DNA of 44,128 nt from Planctomycetota bacterium (GTDB lineage Bacteria; Planctomycetota; Phycisphaerae; Phycisphaerales; Zrk34): positions 1-44,128 of the forward strand of contig WGMD01000034.1 of NCBI GenBank assembly GCA_016125255.1, written 5' to 3'. The first letter of the stretch is position 1; the number at the start of each line of letters is the position of its first letter. The position numbers and the translations under genes were made by a program. The notes beneath the pieces were generated by a model, which worked only from the letters and a program-made list of their open reading frames with translations, did no database searches and was not told where the DNA came from. Positions 40,768 to 44,128 of the stretch are shown here, piece by piece.

Positions 40768-41460
40768 TTACGGGGGTGGAAGCAGGTGTTCATTCGTCAA
40801 CGGTTCCGGCAGATCATCGAGCGTCACCGCGCGCTCAATCGTGTACGGCCCGATGGCCGTGCGACGCAGCGCGGTCAGATGTCCGCCCGTGTAAAGCGTA
40901 TCGCCGATCTGCCTTGCGAGCGAACGGATGTACGTCCCGCGCCCGCAGGTGATGATCAGCGTGAGCCGCGGCCAGTCGTAGTCGACAAGTTCGATCCGAT
41001 CGATCCGCACCGGCCGGGGCGCGAGCTGCACTTCCTCGCCGCGCCGGGCCATCTTGTACGCCCGCTGCCCGTCGATCTTGATCGCCGAGTAAGCCGGGGG
41101 CGTCTGGTCGATCGTCCCCGTCAGTGCATCGAGCGCCGCCCGCACCGCATCGCGATCCGGCGGCGTGTCAACGCGGACTTCCTCCCGTTCGCCTTCCGCA
41201 TCGTCCGTGTTCGTGAACGCCGACAGGTCGATCGTCGTTTCGTACACCTTCGTGAGCCCCATGAGCCGCTCGACCGCCCGGGTCGCGTCGCCGAGGCAGC
41301 AGATCAAGACGCCCGTCGCCAAAGGGTCCAGCGTCCCGGCATGACCCGTCTTGCAATGCCCCCCCGCCCGACGCACACGCCGCACCACCGCCATCGAACT
41401 GGCCCCCACCGGCTTGTCGATCACGATTAAACCATGCAGATCATGCGTTCGATATTTCAA
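40768..41460 (-). CDS. truB: tRNA pseudouridine(55) synthase TruB
   Basis: A TTG start at 41460 is preferred: AAAGGAG stands six bases upstream and the protein then begins KYRTHDLHGLIVIDKPVGASSM, the normal TruB start. Upstream ATG 41493 would add 11 residues without family support. The product is 230 residues. The catalytic Asp lies in GHAGTLDPLATGVL. TIDQTPPAYSAIKIDGQRAYKMARRGEEV and CGRGTYIRSLARQIG are further motifs. TruB makes pseudouridine 55 in the T-loop of tRNAs. It is divergent from the tRNA-Ser gene. The C-terminal PUA domain of longer homologues is absent. Confidence 0.93.
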   Translation of the reverse strand: MKYRTHDLHGLIVIDKPVGASSMAVVRRVRRAGGHCKTGHAGTLDPLATGVLICCLGDATRAVERLMGLTKVYETTIDLSAFTNTDDAEGEREEVRVDTPPDRDAVRAALDALTGTIDQTPPAYSAIKIDGQRAYKMARRGEEVQLAPRPVRIDRIELVDYDWPRLTLIITCGRGTYIRSLARQIGDTLYTGGHLTALRRTAIGPYTIERAVTLDDLPEPLTNEHLLPPP

Positions 41461-41542
41461 TCGTCGCTCCTTTACATCCCGATTGTATGGCATACCATAT
41501 CGGTCCACGATCCCCCCGATCGCCCCAGCCGGCCAACCCCCC

Positions 41543-41629
41543 GGAGCGGTGTCCGAGTGGCTGAAGGAACACGACTGGAAATCGTGTGTACGGGTAACCG
41601 TACCGTGGGTTCGAATCCCACCCGCTCCG
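41543..41629 (+). tRNA. tRNA-Ser (anticodon GGA)
   Basis: Acceptor GGAGCGG (41543-41549) pairs with CCGCTCC (41622-41628), with discriminator G. The anticodon stem CACGA/TCGTG encloses loop CTGGAAA with anticodon GGA at 41577-41579. The long variable arm (TACGGGTAACCGTA) and T-loop GGTTCGAATCC confirm serine. The CCA end is not encoded. Confidence 0.96.
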
Positions 41630-41634
41630 CTTGT

Positions 41635-41663
41635 AAACCCCGTCATCATGGCGGGGTTTTTTT
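41635..41663 (+). terminator. Rho-independent terminator of tRNA-Ser
   Basis: AAACCCCG pairs with CGGGGTTT over a 9-base loop, followed by Ts to 41663. Confidence 0.85.
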
Positions 41664-41746
41664 ATTCGATGAGCGTGCACCGTACGACCATTAACGCGGG
41701 TGAGGTTCGACGCCGCAGGCACCACCCCTGCCTACCATGACGCATC

Positions 41747-43279
41747 ATGGTGTGCAGCAGGTCATTACGCCGCCCCGACCCCTCCGCCACTTTCTCCGGC
41801 TCCCCCGGCTCCTCCGACGTCGTCACCGACTTCCCCTACTTCTCCACCGGCGACCAGAACCAGGTCGCCGAGGAACGCGACAAAGAAGGCAACCCCGCCC
41901 GACAGTACGTCTGGGGCGATTCCGGGGGCTACATCGACGAACTCATTCAGCAGCGCGACTATCCCGACGCCGAAGACCTCGACATCTACGACGACTATTA
42001 TCAGCTCGCCGACCTGCACTACCGCTCCGTCGCCCTGACCTGCTCCGCCGGCTGCCTCGTCGAAGCCTACGACACCGACGCCTACGGCCAGACCCAGCTC
42101 TTCTACGACCTCGCCGGCAACTGCCGCAAATACCTCCCCCTCTGCCCCTACATCTACACCGGCCGCCGCTACGACCCCGAAACCGCCCTCCGCGGCGAAG
42201 ACCCCCGCCCCGCCCTCTACTACTACCGCGCCCGATACTACCACCCCACCCTCGGAACCTTCATCAGCCGTGATCCGAGGGGGTATACCTCGGGGATGGG
42301 GTTGTATGGGTACACAGGCGGAAATCCACTGATTTACACTGATCCACGTGGTAAGGAACGTGATCCTTGGATAGCACACCTTCAACATGAAGCAAACTCA
42401 TCAGGACCCGGAGCTGCGGCTGCTTACGATGCTCTGAAACTGGAGGCAACAGATATTGGATCAGTGTGGAACACGGATATATCACATTACTCAACTCTCT
42501 ATGCTAAGGGCGGATTGCCACATCTGGTTCCGGGCGAGCCCGCCTTTATAACTGATCCGAAAACTGGGTACCTTCTTCCAAATCCCGAATACAGAGGTGC
42601 ACATGCCTATGCTGGTGAAATCCCGAGACTTACCGCGATTTTTGGAATGATGCCCCAGGTACTTTGGAGCAGTTCCATGCACGAGAGTCGAATTGCCACA
42701 GACTTCAATCAACCTTTATTTGCAGGTTTATATGACAATCGTACAAATCATATTGCCAAAGCACTCGCCTTACAAATTGAAGGGATGACGAACGCGCTCG
42801 GGCTTGTCTCCTTGCTCTCTCTCGCCGCTGAAGGGATCGCCGTGGGGTGGGAGGCGTTACGCATCCCTGCGGTTGGAGGTCAAGAATTGGGTTTAGGACT
42901 TCCATTTGTTGTGACAAAGCATGAATTAATTGTCCAAGAAATGTTTTTGCCCTGTGATGCTCCGGTGGGGTTGAGAACCGCAATTCAACGTGGCGCCGTA
43001 GTATGGCGAGCGGGTTCTTATGGATTTACTGTAGAAGGTGCCGCAGGACAACATTGGGGTCTTAGGTGCCCGATTGAGCCTGGATTCTTGAAGGGCTATG
43101 GCGCTGCGACGGATCGAATTGATTGGATACTTGCCGGAAGAGTACGCCCGAATGCGCCGTTTGTTATTCGTCGAGCGCCACCAATTGGTGGCAATACGGG
43201 TGGCGAATTCGAAGTAGTAACAGAAGAGTATGGAGTCGAGCCTTTTTATCGATTACGAGTGCCCCGTCCGGGTGAATAA
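41747..43279 (+). CDS. RHS-repeat core tip with C-terminal putative toxin domain
   Basis: The 510-residue ORF has RHS features but no N-terminal shell: VAEERDKEGNPARQYVWGDSGGYIDELI, then LYYYRARYYHPTLGTFISRDPRGYTSGMGLYGYTGGNPLIYTDPRG (about residues 155-202), the hyperconserved RHS core end. After it a C-terminal domain of about 308 residues has lower GC and other codon use. I do not recognise its family. Near the end are VVWRAGS, GQHWGL, PNAPFVIRRAPP and GGNTGGEFEVV; the Arg and the ExE recall ADP-ribosyltransferases of the R-S-E class but the middle Ser motif is not clear. Truncated at the N-terminus, so likely an orphan tip unless a start at 41747 is used. Confidence 0.75.
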   Translation: MVCSRSLRRPDPSATFSGSPGSSDVVTDFPYFSTGDQNQVAEERDKEGNPARQYVWGDSGGYIDELIQQRDYPDAEDLDIYDDYYQLADLHYRSVALTCSAGCLVEAYDTDAYGQTQLFYDLAGNCRKYLPLCPYIYTGRRYDPETALRGEDPRPALYYYRARYYHPTLGTFISRDPRGYTSGMGLYGYTGGNPLIYTDPRGKERDPWIAHLQHEANSSGPGAAAAYDALKLEATDIGSVWNTDISHYSTLYAKGGLPHLVPGEPAFITDPKTGYLLPNPEYRGAHAYAGEIPRLTAIFGMMPQVLWSSSMHESRIATDFNQPLFAGLYDNRTNHIAKALALQIEGMTNALGLVSLLSLAAEGIAVGWEALRIPAVGGQELGLGLPFVVTKHELIVQEMFLPCDAPVGLRTAIQRGAVVWRAGSYGFTVEGAAGQHWGLRCPIEPGFLKGYGAATDRIDWILAGRVRPNAPFVIRRAPPIGGNTGGEFEVVTEEYGVEPFYRLRVPRPGE

Positions 43280-43295
43280 TGATTGGAATTGCATC

Positions 43296-43628
43296 ATGAG
43301 AATCGTAGATTTTTCAAATTCCGAGAATCAATTGTACAAAATTGTATTGGATATTCGTCAAATTGCGATAAACGACGAAGTCCTAGAGATTTCTAAGGCG
43401 ATTGACAACATTGTCGATAATGATCAAGCTACCATTTTTGACAAGATAACTTCTGCATATATCTATTTGCGAGAGGCGCCGGTTTCTTCGCTAACAAGGC
43501 TTTCCTCCCAACTGCAATATGCAATTAAAAAATATCTATACCAGACAACCGAATACTACAGGTATCGCCTCGCAAATGAGAAACGCGATGATGGATACAA
43601 CTCCATCTTCCCTGAGGAGTTGAAATAA
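43296..43628 (+). CDS. Putative immunity protein of the RHS toxin tip
   Basis: The 110-residue AT-rich gene starts at ATG 43296, 17 bases after the RHS stop. An earlier in-frame ATG at 43230 would overlap the toxin. The product (MRIVDFSNSENQLYKIVLDIRQIAINDEVLEISKAIDN...) is soluble, mostly helical, with no family I recognise. Small low-GC genes directly after RHS toxin tips are usually immunity proteins. Function inferred from position. Confidence 0.6.
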   Translation: MRIVDFSNSENQLYKIVLDIRQIAINDEVLEISKAIDNIVDNDQATIFDKITSAYIYLREAPVSSLTRLSSQLQYAIKKYLYQTTEYYRYRLANEKRDDGYNSIFPEELK

Positions 43629-43716
43629 AAACAGAAATAACCTGAAGAACCGAGTCTCGACAATCATTATACTTTAGCAATATATCGAGAGTCATCACTG
43701 ATTTTGACACAAATAC

Positions 43717-44014
43717 ATGAGCTTACCCAACCCCAACCAACTCCTCCTCGGCTTCACGGCGGGTTACGACAAGGCGTCGAACCGGCTGTTTGAGCGGCAT
43801 CTGCATAATCCGCTCTTCAGCCATCTGTATCCGGCCGATCAGTACGATTCGGCCAACCGCCTGCTCGAAGTGAAGCGCGGCAAGCTCGACCCCGGCATGT
43901 CGCCGCCTTCGACGATCACCATCCCCACCGGCGACGAAATCAAGCTCCGCGGGGCCGACACGTCGCGCAGCTACAACCTCGACCTCGTCGGCAACTGGAC
44001 CGACACCGAGCGAA
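43717..44014 (+). pseudogene. RHS/YD-repeat fragment, interrupted
   Basis: The plus-strand frame from 43717 reads GYDKASNRLFERHLHNPLFSHLYPADQYDSANRLLEVKRGKLDPG and NLDLVGNWTDTE, typical YD-repeat sequence. At about 44015 the RHS sequence gives way to a REP and the start of a transposase gene. The frame remains open but unrelated. It is probably part of a second RHS gene or a silent tip region. Confidence 0.6.
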
Positions 44015-44043
44015 GTAGGGTGGGTCAAGCGCAGCGGACCCGC
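44015..44043 (+). repeat. REP sequence next to a RAYT gene
   Basis: TAGGGTGGGTC ... GACCCGCC: an 8-base stem with one wobble around a 10-base loop, the typical form of REP hairpins used by REP-associated transposases. Confidence 0.7.
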
Positions 44044-44066
44044 CACGCGAGGCGTAGAATGATTCG

Positions 44067-44128
44067 ATGCCCGAATATCGTCGTTGGCGACAGGTCGGCG
44101 GAACTTACTTTTTCACCGTCAATCTCAA
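44067..44128 (+). CDS. REP-associated tyrosine transposase (RAYT), N-terminal part
   Basis: From ATG 44067 the first 20 residues MPEYRRWRQVGGTYFFTVNL match the start of RAYT (TnpA-REP, Y1 superfamily) proteins. The catalytic HUH and Tyr lie beyond the window. The preceding REP hairpin supports the call. It has entered the RHS fragment. Confidence 0.75.
   Translation, partial: MPEYRRWRQVGGTYFFTVNL

Overview
The window looks like a GC-rich planctomycete chromosome, most likely a member of the Phycisphaerae. The reasons are a stand-alone TPR protein with two RNA polymerase alpha C-terminal domains, a very large GspK-like pseudopilin in a minus-strand type II secretion/type IV pilus operon, a giant double FAD oxidoreductase, RHS tips and many palindromic repeats. 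The genus cannot be named from sequence alone.

Layout. (1) 1-6.4 kb is an accessory stretch of toxin-antitoxin modules and broken genes: the end of an insertion sequence that has cut an M48-type metallopeptidase gene; an AbiEi/AbiEii pair; a convergent TacA/TacT-type (DUF1778/GNAT) pair with a third co-oriented small gene; an insertion sequence whose transposase has one internal amber stop; and a zeta-toxin gene with tightly coupled small genes on both sides. (2) 6.5-11.1 kb holds a 3'-truncated esterase gene and a divergent 1151-residue exported FAD oxidoreductase, with an 8-8-8 palindrome between them. (3) 11.2-26.0 kb is one minus-strand pilus/secretion locus: two GspE/PilB ATPases, PilT, a GspF/PilC membrane protein and seven pseudopilins chained mostly by 4-base overlaps. 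No secretin or prepilin peptidase is present in the window. (4) 26.1-33.1 kb carries a small lipoprotein, an exported thioredoxin-like protein, hslU, a SpoIIAA-like protein, a SpoIID-domain lipoprotein, the TPR/alpha-CTD protein and a membrane-anchored coiled-coil protein. (5) 33.4-41.6 kb is mostly housekeeping metabolism: tdh-kbl (threonine to glycine), a fatty acid desaturase, a glycosyltransferase, a GNAT/nitrilase pair, a CE15-type glucuronoyl esterase, truB and tRNA-Ser(GGA). (6) 41.7-44.1 kb is an RHS tip with a C-terminal domain of lower GC and a putative immunity gene, then another RHS fragment cut by a REP sequence and the start of a REP-associated tyrosine transposase.

The most unusual feature is a recurring class of hairpins whose arms are short degenerate tandem repeats, with a different unit at each locus. 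Two lie in frame inside the leader peptides of two pseudopilin genes, where prepilin peptidase would remove the encoded residues. One sits between tdh and kbl, one directly after kbl and one upstream of the membrane-anchored coiled-coil gene. A separate 48-bp repeat occurs twice, each time about 16-20 bases past a stop codon in the sense orientation, and an apparent shortened form is a terminator between the second GspE gene and gspF. A palindromic element of about 150 bp supplies the stop codon of the SpoIID gene.

All functional calls rest on reading motifs by eye. No database search was run.
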